Shown here in pieces: positions 1-7,708 of a DNA stretch of 20,965 nucleotides. The notes under the pieces are model-generated. The model ran no database searches. It was not told where the DNA came from and saw only the letters and a list, made by a program, of their open reading frames with translations. The DNA is taken from NCBI GenBank assembly GCA_020342025.1, contig CP070840.1:3622332-3643296 (forward strand), given 5' to 3'. The stretch is from Deltaproteobacteria bacterium. GTDB lineage: Bacteria > Desulfobacterota > DSM-4660 > Desulfatiglandales > HGW-15. A program made the translations under genes and the position numbers. Positions within the stretch are counted from its first letter, which is position 1; each line of letters begins with the position of its first letter.

Positions 1-553
1 CATCATCATCGCCAGGGAGCGGCCCGTAAGGGACAACACTTGTACCGGAACACCCGCACAGGATATGGACGGGAATCATGCCTACGGATCGAATGCATAT
101 CTCCATTGACTCCAGTGTGCGATCCTGCCCACCCATTGGCATGGTGGCGACAGCGGCGCACCCGGCCGGTTTGTCGGTGAAAAGGCCATCCTTTACCCCA
201 GCCCTAAGGCGTTCGAAGAGCCTGATAAACTTGCTGGTGAAAGCGCCCGTGAAGACCGGGGAGCCAAAAACAAACCCATCCGCCTGCGCCATCTTGGGCA
301 TGAGTTCACGGGTTACATAATCATCTTCCAGATTTACGTAATAACCATCCACTTGATCGCAAACGGCACGGCTTGATATTTTTTTGCCCTTACCCCTGAG
401 TTCAATAAACTCCGTTTCAATATCCGCAATCTCGCTTATCCTTCTCCCGAATTTCTCTATCGCCTTGAGGGCGAACAATGTCAACCAGGCCGTGTTCCTG
501 GCCTTACGGTGATTACAGCTTATCCCCATGATTTTGATCTTAACCTTGTCCAT
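1..553 (-). CDS. Flavodoxin-like / NADPH-dependent FMN reductase family protein (C-terminus cut by window edge)
   Basis: An open frame starts at ATG 553 and runs off the left edge; 184 codons are visible. A strong purine-rich Shine-Dalgarno region (GGAGAGAGGAAGG) lies directly before the start. The N-terminus (KVKIKIMGISCNHRKARNT) resembles the first beta strand and phosphate-binding loop of flavodoxin-like FMN reductases. A later segment, GFVFGSPVFTGAFTSKFIR, matches the family pattern GSPvY.g...g.lK.f.DR that contacts FMN. I infer a cytoplasmic flavoprotein that moves electrons or reduces a small substrate. I do not see the compact cysteine motif of iron-sulfur flavoproteins in the visible part. 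It follows the MBL-fold gene after 53 bases on the same strand, so the two are probably co-transcribed. The family is fairly secure; the substrate is unknown. Confidence 0.75.
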   Translation of the reverse strand, partial: MDKVKIKIMGISCNHRKARNTAWLTLFALKAIEKFGRRISEIADIETEFIELRGKGKKISSRAVCDQVDGYYVNLEDDYVTRELMPKMAQADGFVFGSPVFTGAFTSKFIRLFERLRAGVKDGLFTDKPAGCAAVATMPMGGQDRTLESMEICIRSVGMIPVHILCGCSGTSVVPYGPLPGDDD

Positions 554-606
554 CCTTCCTCTCTCCTAATGGGTAAATAGAATCAGTTCTGAGCTTGACA
601 ACATCT

Positions 607-1503
607 TTACCCCAAGTTTTTGGCGATATGCTTTACCATTTGACCGTATATCCCCTGGAAAATTTCTCTAGACAGCACATAATCGGGATACAATTCATAA
701 AAAGAGGTCACCAGTTCATGCGCTGCGGTCTCAACATCCCTTGTCTTCAGGTACGCTTCCTCCATGAGAGATCGGTTTTGCTTGGCCATCTGGATGGTCT
801 GTTGAATGAAACCTCCGGCCTCCTCTCCCGCAATATATCCATAATGATCTGCGCAGAGATATTCCACATCCAGATCCTTGAGCTTTTCCAGGCTTTGTTG
901 AAACAGGGTAAAATTGGAGTTCCCTGGGGTGATGATTGTATCTCGGTATGGGATACCGCCACCATCTGACGGAAAAAGTGCTTTAATCTTCGGCACATAA
1001 GCTGAGATGGAACAAGAAGAATGGCCTGGTGTCTCGAAGATCTGGACTTCAATGTCATCAATCCCTATCAGATCCCCTTCAGAAACGGATGCACCGTCCA
1101 CATCTTCCCTCCATTCCAAATCAAGGCCAGAGCATTCCTCCACTCTACCCATCCGTTCCGTAACCATGGCACTGAACGCATTGATTGTTTTAATTGCCTT
1201 GGGCATAGACAGAATCTCCCAAGCCCGTGAGGACCCATAGATTTGGAGTTCTGGATGGCGACGTTTTAGAAGTGGCAGGATGCCCACATGATCGAAGTGC
1301 GCATGGAGTATCAGAAATTTTCTGATTCGGTCCTCTTTGATACCAAACGCTCTGATTTGTTGTAGAACATGAGGGAGAATGTAGCTTATTCCTCCGCTAA
1401 TGATCATTGACTCATTTTGGCCCTCCAGCAAATAGACACCGGACTCCTCGCAGCCCAAATACCACAAATGATCTCTGATCTTTCCTGGTTTTCGAATTCT
1501 CAT
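607..1503 (-). CDS. MBL-fold metallo-hydrolase
   Basis: This 298-residue protein has the metallo-beta-lactamase fold signature. The first metal-binding motif is H67-A-H69-F-D71-H72. It is followed by H161 in ETPGHSS, D180 in FPSDGGG and H220 in CADHYG, so a complete dinuclear metal site is present. No signal peptide is visible, so it should act in the cytoplasm as a thioesterase, glyoxalase-II-like or lactonase-type hydrolase. A long C-terminal helical part (about residues 225-298) lies beyond the metal site. The ATG at 1503 has an AAGGA site five bases upstream. A flavodoxin-like gene follows after 53 bases, and a response regulator lies 160 bases upstream. Placement beside acyl-CoA genes makes an acyl-CoA thioesterase plausible, but that is inference only. 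Confidence 0.85.
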   Translation of the reverse strand: MRIRKPGKIRDHLWYLGCEESGVYLLEGQNESMIISGGISYILPHVLQQIRAFGIKEDRIRKFLILHAHFDHVGILPLLKRRHPELQIYGSSRAWEILSMPKAIKTINAFSAMVTERMGRVEECSGLDLEWREDVDGASVSEGDLIGIDDIEVQIFETPGHSSCSISAYVPKIKALFPSDGGGIPYRDTIITPGNSNFTLFQQSLEKLKDLDVEYLCADHYGYIAGEEAGGFIQQTIQMAKQNRSLMEEAYLKTRDVETAAHELVTSFYELYPDYVLSREIFQGIYGQMVKHIAKNLG

Positions 1504-1663
1504 GTCTTTCCTTGCGCTAGGATTTCCCTACGAAGGCTTCACGAGACTGTGAATACGTGATTGCTTAAAAGAAACAGGTGAGGATCGTTAGACTAATGCT
1601 AAGGGATAGGATAAAAAGTGCTGAAACCCCTGTTGGCCCCATTCCTAAAATTCAAAGCTCTTA

Positions 1664-2170
1664 TCACGCTTCGTTCGTTGTCCCGCCTCGCACTGCCTCC
1701 TCAAAGTCTCTGAAGAACTCGTCCTTCTCTTTCCAGTCTGGGCCGAACCGCTTGTCGAAATATGCACCGAGCCGGTCGAAAAATTTTATCCAGATGGCTT
1801 TTCCCCCGCCCAAAACCACGGCCTCAAGAAACTCCTGTAGATCAGATATCTTTTCCTTGGGCAGAAAGGTGACTGCGCCAAGTTTCATGGATTTCTTCAA
1901 GGCGTCAGGCGTCAATGCATGGGCCGTGAGCATAACGGTGGGTATCCCTTTATCTACAGACCTTTTCAGAAGTTCAAAGCCATTAACACCCATTATATCC
2001 AGTATGGCAATATCGATCGTATAACCCTTGAGATATTCCGCACCCTCCTCGTAGCTCTTTGCCTTATACAAGAGGCACATATCTAGTATCTCGCCCACCG
2101 TCTCCAAGACATCTGGCTCGTCATCCACAACCAAAATGATCTTGTCTTCTAAAGGGCTTTTGGGACTCAT
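1664..2170 (-). CDS. Single-domain response regulator (receiver only)
   Basis: This 168-residue protein is a CheY-like receiver. The acidic pair D16-D17 lies in LVVDDEPD, the phospho-acceptor is D58 in AILDIMG, T82 lies in VMLTAHA and K105 in LPKEK. All residues needed for phosphorylation are present. The domain ends near residue 120. The remaining 48 residues (AIWIKFFDRLGAYFDKRFG onward) are charged and probably helical, with no DNA-binding or enzymatic motif that I recognise. It probably acts through protein contact rather than by binding DNA. No histidine kinase is encoded in the window. The ATG at 2170 is preceded by GGAGG at a slightly long spacing of 11 bases. A terminator-like hairpin separates it from the carboxyltransferase gene upstream, so it may have its own promoter. 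Confidence 0.9.
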   Translation of the reverse strand: MSPKSPLEDKIILVVDDEPDVLETVGEILDMCLLYKAKSYEEGAEYLKGYTIDIAILDIMGVNGFELLKRSVDKGIPTVMLTAHALTPDALKKSMKLGAVTFLPKEKISDLQEFLEAVVLGGGKAIWIKFFDRLGAYFDKRFGPDWKEKDEFFRDFEEAVRGGTTNEA

Positions 2171-2207
2171 GGGACTTTCAACCTCCTCTTATAAACTATG
2201 GCGTATC

Positions 2208-2270
2208 GGAGTACTGGAGTGACGGAAAAAAAAGTGGGTTATCACCTTTTTTACCGTACTCCAACACTCC
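2208..2270 (-). terminator. Terminator-like hairpin built from octameric repeats, after the carboxyltransferase gene
   Basis: Left arm 2208-2236 and right arm 2243-2270 are largely complementary, with a 6-base loop. The outer part consists of GGAGT octamer repeats and the inner part is an A-tract/T-tract stem (GGTG-ATAACC-CACT followed by eight Ts on the minus strand). It begins 8 bases after the carboxyltransferase stop codon, where an intrinsic terminator is expected. The mirrored A and T tracts would allow function on both strands. Function is inferred from shape and position. Confidence 0.6.
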
Positions 2271-2278
2271 TTAAAGGT

Positions 2279-3844
2279 TTACAGCGGAATGTTTCCATGT
2301 TTTTTCCACGCCCTCGGTTCCTGCTCCTTGTCTTCTAGCATGACCAAGGCCTTGATAATCATGCGTCGCGTATCCTCAGGCCTGATGACCGCATCTATAT
2401 ATTGTTTGGATGCGGCAAAGTAGGGAGAGCAGAACTTCTCTTCATACTCCCTCATCTTTTCGTGACGCAGTGCGACAGGATCCTTTGCTTCAGATATCTC
2501 TTTTCGATACAGGATATTGACAGCAGGGTCGGCCCCCATCATGGCAAACTCCGCCGTGGGCCATGCAAAAAACTGATCTGCTCCCGTTTCATGGCAGCAC
2601 ATGGCGGGGATGGCACCCCCGTAGCTCTTGCGGATAACCACACTCACCTTGGGCACGGTGGACTCAGAATAAGCATAGAGCATTTTGGCGCCATGACGAA
2701 TGATTCCCCTGTACTCTTGTTGTGTCCCGGGCAAGTATCCTGGTACATCCACGAGGGTGACAATGGGTATGTTGAAGGCGTCGCAAAAACGAATAAACCG
2801 GGCTGCCTTATCTGCGGCATCGATATCAATGGTTCCGGCCAAGACACGAGGCTGGTTAGCCACAATGCCCACCGTACTTCCCGCCATACGCGCGAAACAG
2901 ATGATCATATTCGTAGCGAACCGAGGTTGAACCTCCATATAATCACCCTTGTCCACGATCTCTAAGATCACCTGGTGCATGTCATAGGATTTATTGGGCA
3001 GTATCGGAACGATTTTCCTTAGACGAGATACCTTCCTGTCCACATCATCTCCCGTGTCTACGACGGGAGGTCTCTCGCGGCTATTAGAAGGAATATAGGA
3101 AAGCAATCGCTTGATGAGGAAAAGGCAATCGCCGTCGCTTTTCGCTGAAAAATGCACCACACCCGATTTTTGCGTATGGACCTTCGTGCCCCCTAAGTCT
3201 TCAAAAGACACCTCTTCACCCGTCACATCCTTGATGACACTCGGGCCCGTAATAAACATTTGACTCGTTTTTTCCACCTGAATGATAAAATCGGTCAGGG
3301 CAGGAGAATAGACACTACCACCTGTACATGCCCCCATGATTGCAGAAATCTGTGGTATGACCCCCGAGCACTGGGTATTCTCCCAGAACATCCTGCCGTA
3401 GCCTGCCTCGTTCTCAATGCCGTCCTGCAGTCTTCCGCCTCCCGATTCGTAAAGCCCGACCACAGGCGCCCCTGTGTTGCGGGCCATCCTTAGAACATAA
3501 TTGATCTTCTCACCGTGCGCCCGGCCGCAAGAACCGCCAAACACGGTCACGTCTTGGGAGAAAAGGCACACGCGCCGGCCATCGATCCGCCCGTAACCTG
3601 TTATCACCCCGTCTCCCAGGATCTTTTTCTTTTGCATTTCAAAGTCAAAGGTTTGTGTCTCCGCAAGCATGTTAATCTCGACAAATGAACCGGGATCTAC
3701 AAGGGCCATAACGCGCCCCCTGGCTGTCATCTTCCCTTTTTGACTTTCCTTTTCCTGCTTTTCAAGACCTCCGCTAATGCGGGCTGTCTGCTCCATCTCG
3801 TCCAATTTTTTGAGGAGGCTATCCCACGTCCTGTCTTGACTCAT
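2279..3844 (-). CDS. Acyl-CoA carboxylase / decarboxylase carboxyltransferase subunit (PccB/MmdA family)
   Basis: The protein has 521 residues, the usual length for the biotin-dependent carboxyltransferase subunits of propionyl-CoA carboxylase, methylmalonyl-CoA decarboxylase and relatives. Both crotonase-like halves are recognisable. The N-terminal half has FSQDVTVFGGSCGRAHGEK (residues 95-113) and GACTGGSVYSPALTDF (171-186), which carries an oxyanion-hole glycine pair. The C-terminal half has GYLPGTQQEYRGIIRHGAK and KSYGGAIPAM. These enzymes transfer CO2 between carboxybiotin and an acyl-CoA. No biotin carboxylase, biotin carrier or decarboxylase membrane subunit lies nearby, so partners must be encoded elsewhere. 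In PccB the usual reading is GGAYD; here it is GGAIP, so the position tied to acyl chain preference is changed. AAGGAGG sits just before the ATG at 3844. Family certain; exact substrate uncertain. Confidence 0.9.
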   Translation of the reverse strand: MSQDRTWDSLLKKLDEMEQTARISGGLEKQEKESQKGKMTARGRVMALVDPGSFVEINMLAETQTFDFEMQKKKILGDGVITGYGRIDGRRVCLFSQDVTVFGGSCGRAHGEKINYVLRMARNTGAPVVGLYESGGGRLQDGIENEAGYGRMFWENTQCSGVIPQISAIMGACTGGSVYSPALTDFIIQVEKTSQMFITGPSVIKDVTGEEVSFEDLGGTKVHTQKSGVVHFSAKSDGDCLFLIKRLLSYIPSNSRERPPVVDTGDDVDRKVSRLRKIVPILPNKSYDMHQVILEIVDKGDYMEVQPRFATNMIICFARMAGSTVGIVANQPRVLAGTIDIDAADKAARFIRFCDAFNIPIVTLVDVPGYLPGTQQEYRGIIRHGAKMLYAYSESTVPKVSVVIRKSYGGAIPAMCCHETGADQFFAWPTAEFAMMGADPAVNILYRKEISEAKDPVALRHEKMREYEEKFCSPYFAASKQYIDAVIRPEDTRRMIIKALVMLEDKEQEPRAWKKHGNIPL

Positions 3845-3863
3845 ACGTCCTCCTTGAAGTCAT

Positions 3864-3933
3864 GGAGTAGTGGAAAGATTCGAAGCGAAGAGACCTCTCT
3901 TTCCTGTCAATGCTCTGATACTCGAGTACTCCA
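3864..3933. repeat. Inverted pair of GGAGTA-type octamer repeats in the spacer
   Basis: The spacer between the SDR-like gene and the carboxyltransferase gene contains GGAGTAGTGGA at 3864-3874. In opposite orientation, ATACTCGAGTACTCCA lies at 3918-3933. These are degenerate copies of the octamer found in the spacers at 2208-2270 and 9844-9886. The pair could fold into a loose hairpin, but there is no clear T-run, so I do not call it a terminator. Confidence 0.5.
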
Positions 3934-4015
3934 AAGCAAGGGGTTATTTGTTTCAAGCAACGCTGCGTTCCCCTACCCGAGCCCAGAGGGCATTGCATTC
4001 CAGACTAGGCTGGAA

Positions 4016-4768
4016 CTACACCATTGAATAACCGCCATTTACACTGATAATCTGTCCTGTTATCCAGCTCGAGAGATCGGAACACAGTAGTAGAATCATT
4101 GGGGCCACATCTTCTGCGGTACCTAATCTTCCCACGGGATAGTTTTTAACGATCTTTTCCCTGTATTTATCGATGTGCCCCGCAGGATAATGGGCAGTAT
4201 CCACAACACCCACCGATACACAGTTCAGCGTGATGTTGTATCGACCCACTTCCTTTGCCACAGACTTTACAAGTGCCCCTTGACCGGCCCTTGGAGCAGC
4301 GACCAAAGAGAGACCCGATTCTCCGATCCTGCTGGAATCACCCATAACGCTGACGATTTTCCCGTATCCGTTCTCTATCATGAAAGGGAGAACAGCGTGC
4401 GTGGTATTGAGCATTCCATAGAGAAGGACATCCACTGTATTCTTCCAGTCATCTGGTCCCGTCTCCACAAACCTTTTCAGACTTCCTACCCCTGCCATGT
4501 ATACCATGATGTCAACCCGGCCAAAATGGTCCTTGGCCTTCGTCACGTTATCCTTCACCTCTTGGTAGTTGCGGACATCTGTCTTCAAAAATATACCCTC
4601 TCCTCCAAGTCCAACAACGTCCGCCGCCAGGGCCTCCCCCTTTTCCACATTAATATCGGAAAAGGCCACCTTTGCACCCTCATTGATCAGGCCAAGACAC
4701 ACGGCTCGGCCAATTTCATTGGTCGCCCCCGTTACAAAAGCAATTCTATCCTTGAGTCCTAAATCCAT
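4016..4768 (-). CDS. Short-chain dehydrogenase/reductase-fold protein lacking the catalytic tetrad
   Basis: The 250-residue length and overall pattern fit classical SDR proteins: a Rossmann start (RIAFVTGATNEIG), D38 after the second strand suggesting NAD preference, RLGTAEDVAPMILLLCS near the end, and the closing GQIISVNGGY. Aligned by eye to classical members, every catalytic position is replaced: Asn becomes L115 (VDVLLYG), Ser becomes G143 (IVSVMGD), Tyr becomes V156 and Lys becomes R160 (VAAPR). The central Gly of the TGxxxGxG loop is E18, and NNAG reads YMAG. Ordinary alcohol/ketone dehydrogenation is therefore unlikely. It may be a binding, structural or unusual catalytic partner. It sits between the AOR gene (84-base gap) and the carboxyltransferase gene (171-base gap). 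GGAGGG precedes the ATG at 4768. Fold certain; function unknown. Confidence 0.88.
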   Translation of the reverse strand: MDLGLKDRIAFVTGATNEIGRAVCLGLINEGAKVAFSDINVEKGEALAADVVGLGGEGIFLKTDVRNYQEVKDNVTKAKDHFGRVDIMVYMAGVGSLKRFVETGPDDWKNTVDVLLYGMLNTTHAVLPFMIENGYGKIVSVMGDSSRIGESGLSLVAAPRAGQGALVKSVAKEVGRYNITLNCVSVGVVDTAHYPAGHIDKYREKIVKNYPVGRLGTAEDVAPMILLLCSDLSSWITGQIISVNGGYSMV

Positions 4769-4852
4769 CGATTGCCCTCCTATGTTCTATACTCACGCCA
4801 TATGAACCACACTATCTTAGAACTTGCACCCAGCCCTTTTAAAGGAGAGGAG

Positions 4853-6757
4853 TTATACAGATGCCAGAGAATAAAGTTCTTCCGCGTCATCCAGTTGGAG
4901 TCGCTCAAGGGTCTCTGGTAGGGGTTTGCCGTCCTTATCCAATCCACTTAATTCGTAGTACTCATCAAGCATGGCCTGGAATTCTTTGCCGTCTATATAC
5001 TCTCCTTGATATGGGCCATACTTCAGCGGCTCGTGATAACGGTCAGGGACTTTATCATCTTTTCTCCTAATCCCCTCCCGGACATTGAATAGCTTCTCTA
5101 GGGTGTAAATGCGCTCTCCGTCGGACATGATCTCTTTCCCTGTCTTGGGTATCCCCGTCACAGCCTCAAAGGATTCGGCCATTTCATCGAAACCGACAAG
5201 GCCCGGGCTCATCCATTTGGAAGCAAACTTACAGATGCCCACGGAGTCCACAACGGCGCACAGTCTTTCCGTCCATACAGTTGGCCATGCTTTCCCCTTA
5301 TAGGATCGGGGGTCAGAGGGGACAGGCTTACCCATTATCGCCTCTGTGACCTTAGGGGGAAGATGAAAATCCTCCATTGTGAATCTTCCCCTCAAGTGAT
5401 CCCCACCCCTCGAGGATACCACCTCTCCCAGGAGCTGTCCCTTATGGGCCCTCAGATCCCTGGCTTCTATGGTGAGCCCTTTTGAATGCACCACATATTT
5501 CATCATGTCATGACCAATTGTCTCTGCCGCCTTCAGAAGCCCCTGTGCCATCAAATCTCCAATGTGCTCCCTCTTTGCCGTCTGGTCCAGAAAACCGAGT
5601 ATCGCGTCTCTACTTCCCCAATTGTATTCAATGCCCCCGGTATCCTTTTTGCTTATGATTTTTCTGTCATAAAGCTCCATCAAGATGGCAATATAAGCAC
5701 TGGCAGAGGCCACATCCAATCCATAACGATTGCACCGGTCATAGAAGGCCATGATAGTTTCCCAGTCCTCGCACTCTGCCATGAAATGGAGGGCCCCCGC
5801 AGCATTGAATTCTAGCCCAATGCCTGTTAACCCGGCCAGATCCCCTGTTTTTATTCTCCAAACGTGCTTGCAGTGGATAGGGCAACCGAAGCATGCCTTT
5901 TTCCCCACCTCGTACTGGTTGAGGAAATCATCTATGTCAAGACCATCTGTATCACGCACATTGACCTGAAAATTCTTACCGCCTTCCAACCCCAAGAGTC
6001 TTGAATTGTTCAACCTTATGAGCGTGCCGTAAATGGAGGTGGCATGGAAGCCTTTTGTTGTTGTCACCTGCCTGTAATGCTTTTTAATGGCCTGGACCTG
6101 CCCGCCAGGGTCGGCACAGGGTATGGAACCTCGCCCCCGGGCGACCACGGCCCAAAGATTCTTACTGCCCATGACGGCACCCATACCGGTCCTCCCTACG
6201 GCATTGCCTCCATATCCGCCGCATACACAGGCAAACGCGACCCATTCTCTCCCAGCAGGGCCGATGCAAACAATCTGAACATCCCGGTCATTAAGCTCCT
6301 GCCGGAGGGTGCCAAAGGTCTGGTGGATATCTAGTTTCTCCAGGTGGGAGGCGTCCCTGAACGCTATCTGACCATCCTGGATAAATAGATATACGGGCTC
6401 ATCGGATTTGTTCAGAATGATGAGGTGGTCAAAACCCGCTTTCCTCAGTTCAGGACCAAAAAAACCGCCCATGCTGCCATCCCCAAGAATTCCCGTTTCA
6501 GGCGATTTCGCTGATATGTTCAACCTCGCCGCCGTGACCTCACCGGTTCCTGTTAAGGCACCGGCCCCAAATATCAATGGATTTTCCGATCCAAGGGGAT
6601 CCATCTTCGGTTCCACAAGGGAGTATAGGAAGGCCATGTTGATGCCACGCCCCCCCAAAAACCTCTCCCTGAGCCTTTCAGGGACAGGCCTAATCTTCGT
6701 CTCCCTCGTAGCTAGATCAATGATTGCTATCTGATTCATATTCCTTTGTTCCCCCAT
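4853..6757 (-). CDS. Aldehyde:ferredoxin oxidoreductase (AOR) family tungsten/molybdenum enzyme
   Basis: This 634-residue protein matches the AOR family along its length. The N-terminal domain has FLGGRGINMAFLYS, NPLIFGAGALTGTG, KSPETGILGDGSMGGFFGPEL and GRTGMGAVMGSKNLWAV, the region that holds the bis-pterin cofactor. The [4Fe-4S] ligands are C289, C292 and C296 (CFGCPIHC) plus C509 in DSVGIC. Family members interconvert aldehydes and acids, or reduce aromatic acyl-CoA in the BamB branch, using low-potential ferredoxin. Its cysteine region resembles AOR-like proteins more than the BamB sequence I remember, but this is from memory. AAGGA lies 6 bases before the ATG at 6757, inside the end of the zinc-ribbon gene, so the two should be translationally coupled. 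The polyferredoxin gene two places upstream is the likely electron partner. An internal ATG at residue 7 is a weaker alternative start. Confidence 0.92.
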   Translation of the reverse strand: MGEQRNMNQIAIIDLATRETKIRPVPERLRERFLGGRGINMAFLYSLVEPKMDPLGSENPLIFGAGALTGTGEVTAARLNISAKSPETGILGDGSMGGFFGPELRKAGFDHLIILNKSDEPVYLFIQDGQIAFRDASHLEKLDIHQTFGTLRQELNDRDVQIVCIGPAGREWVAFACVCGGYGGNAVGRTGMGAVMGSKNLWAVVARGRGSIPCADPGGQVQAIKKHYRQVTTTKGFHATSIYGTLIRLNNSRLLGLEGGKNFQVNVRDTDGLDIDDFLNQYEVGKKACFGCPIHCKHVWRIKTGDLAGLTGIGLEFNAAGALHFMAECEDWETIMAFYDRCNRYGLDVASASAYIAILMELYDRKIISKKDTGGIEYNWGSRDAILGFLDQTAKREHIGDLMAQGLLKAAETIGHDMMKYVVHSKGLTIEARDLRAHKGQLLGEVVSSRGGDHLRGRFTMEDFHLPPKVTEAIMGKPVPSDPRSYKGKAWPTVWTERLCAVVDSVGICKFASKWMSPGLVGFDEMAESFEAVTGIPKTGKEIMSDGERIYTLEKLFNVREGIRRKDDKVPDRYHEPLKYGPYQGEYIDGKEFQAMLDEYYELSGLDKDGKPLPETLERLQLDDAEELYSLASV

Positions 6758-6759
6758 AC

Positions 6760-6972
6760 TTATTCCTTCTTAATGCCTTCACTGCTCCTTTCTCTCTGGG
6801 CATACTGCTTCCATGACACAGGGGAAATGATCATGGCGGTGTCTTCAGCAAACCAGCGGATATTCCAATCCTGCTCGCATTGAGGACATGTTGCCGTTTT
6901 CTCGCCCGGGCTAAGTGCGAACCTGCTGTTGCAGAACTTGCAACGCAGATTCAATGGCTTTCGTTCTGTCAT
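6760..6972 (-). CDS. Small zinc-ribbon protein in the AOR operon
   Basis: This 70-residue protein has two CxxC knuckles, C11-K-F-C14 and C29-P-Q-C32, separated by a short hairpin (NSRFALSPGEKTAT). That is the layout of a zinc ribbon or rubredoxin-like metal site. The second half (WNIRWFAEDTAMIISPVSW and a charged tail) has no motif I recognise. The gene lies 31 bases after the polyferredoxin gene and its stop is 2 bases before the AOR start, so it is clearly part of that operon. A GAGGAGAGG site directly precedes the ATG. Possible roles are an assembly factor, a small subunit or an electron-transfer partner of the AOR; this is inferred from position only. Confidence 0.75.
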   Translation of the reverse strand: MTERKPLNLRCKFCNSRFALSPGEKTATCPQCEQDWNIRWFAEDTAMIISPVSWKQYAQRERSSEGIKKE

Positions 6973-7003
6973 CCTCTCCTCTCATCTGGACTGCATAATG
7001 GCT

Positions 7004-7504
7004 TCACATCACTTCAGTAAAACCTTTGTTTATCTTAATGACTTGAATAAGTTTATCACCCAGGGCGTCGGTCTTCTCTTCGGCCAATTCTGAGGCCTCT
7101 TTGAACAGTATGGCGCCCGGTTCACAATGTTTCACGCATTCAGGATCCCCTTTGCACAGATCACATTTGATGATCTTCGTCTCTCCACCTTTTTCAATGA
7201 TCGTGATTGCACCAAAGGGACAAGCAACCACACAGGCCTCACAGAGAATACATTCTTCCTCATCGATCACCTTCGCCCCGGTCTTCGGATCCAAAACAAT
7301 CGCTTCTACGGGACAAGCCTCAACACAGGGTGCTTCGAGACATTGAGCGCATGGAATCGGAGCGCTAAAGCCCAGACTGTCATCTTTTGAAATGTGAATC
7401 CTTGCAAAATCATAGTTGGCTTCACCTTCATGTGTTAAGGCGCAAATAATCTGGCAACTCTTACACCCCGTACATTTCCCCAAATCGACGACTATCTTTT
7501 TCAT
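7004..7504 (-). CDS. Four-cluster 4Fe-4S ferredoxin (AOR electron-transfer subunit)
   Basis: The protein has 166 residues and sixteen cysteines in four groups: CTGCKSCQIIC, CAQCLEAPCVEACP, CILCEACVVACP and CDLCKGDPECVKHC. This is the HycB/DmsB-type polyferredoxin pattern and would hold four [4Fe-4S] clusters. Such subunits pass electrons between a molybdenum or tungsten enzyme and other carriers. I start it at ATG 7504 because MKKIVVDLGKCTGC is the conserved beginning and AGGT lies 8 bases upstream. The frame stays open to an ATG at 7558, but the extra 18 residues look unlike the family and that start lacks a good ribosome site. It is followed after 31 bases by the zinc-ribbon and AOR genes, so it is the likely redox partner of the AOR. 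The C-terminal ~30 residues are charged and cysteine-free. Confidence 0.9.
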   Translation of the reverse strand: MKKIVVDLGKCTGCKSCQIICALTHEGEANYDFARIHISKDDSLGFSAPIPCAQCLEAPCVEACPVEAIVLDPKTGAKVIDEEECILCEACVVACPFGAITIIEKGGETKIIKCDLCKGDPECVKHCEPGAILFKEASELAEEKTDALGDKLIQVIKINKGFTEVM

Positions 7505-7708
7505 GCTCTGACCTAATATTATTCTTATCTGGGTAACCCTTTGACCGGATTTACGCATGCACCAAGGCCTTTTCTTGGGAGGTTTCCCTTTTGTTTATCT
7601 TTATGAGTCCGGCCTTAGATAGGCGAAGCAATCTCTTTCCCGTCTGACTGCCACGTCGTCTCTTAAAGCTCTAAAGGACTCCTCGCAGTCACATTTGTTA
7701 AATACGAT

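Noticed and set aside
2402..2965. Long plus-strand frame opposite the carboxyltransferase gene, and similar frames opposite livF, the SDR and the AOR genes
   Set aside because: These are antisense shadows of well-supported genes, with no family motifs or ribosome sites.
4853..6757. Calling the AOR a BamB-type benzoyl-CoA reductase subunit with a BamC partner
   Set aside because: The ferredoxin partner fits, but the cysteine region differs from the BamB sequence I remember and no other Bam genes are present.
7505..7558. ATG 7558 as the polyferredoxin start
   Set aside because: The 18 extra residues are unlike the family and no ribosome site precedes it; ATG 7504 has one.
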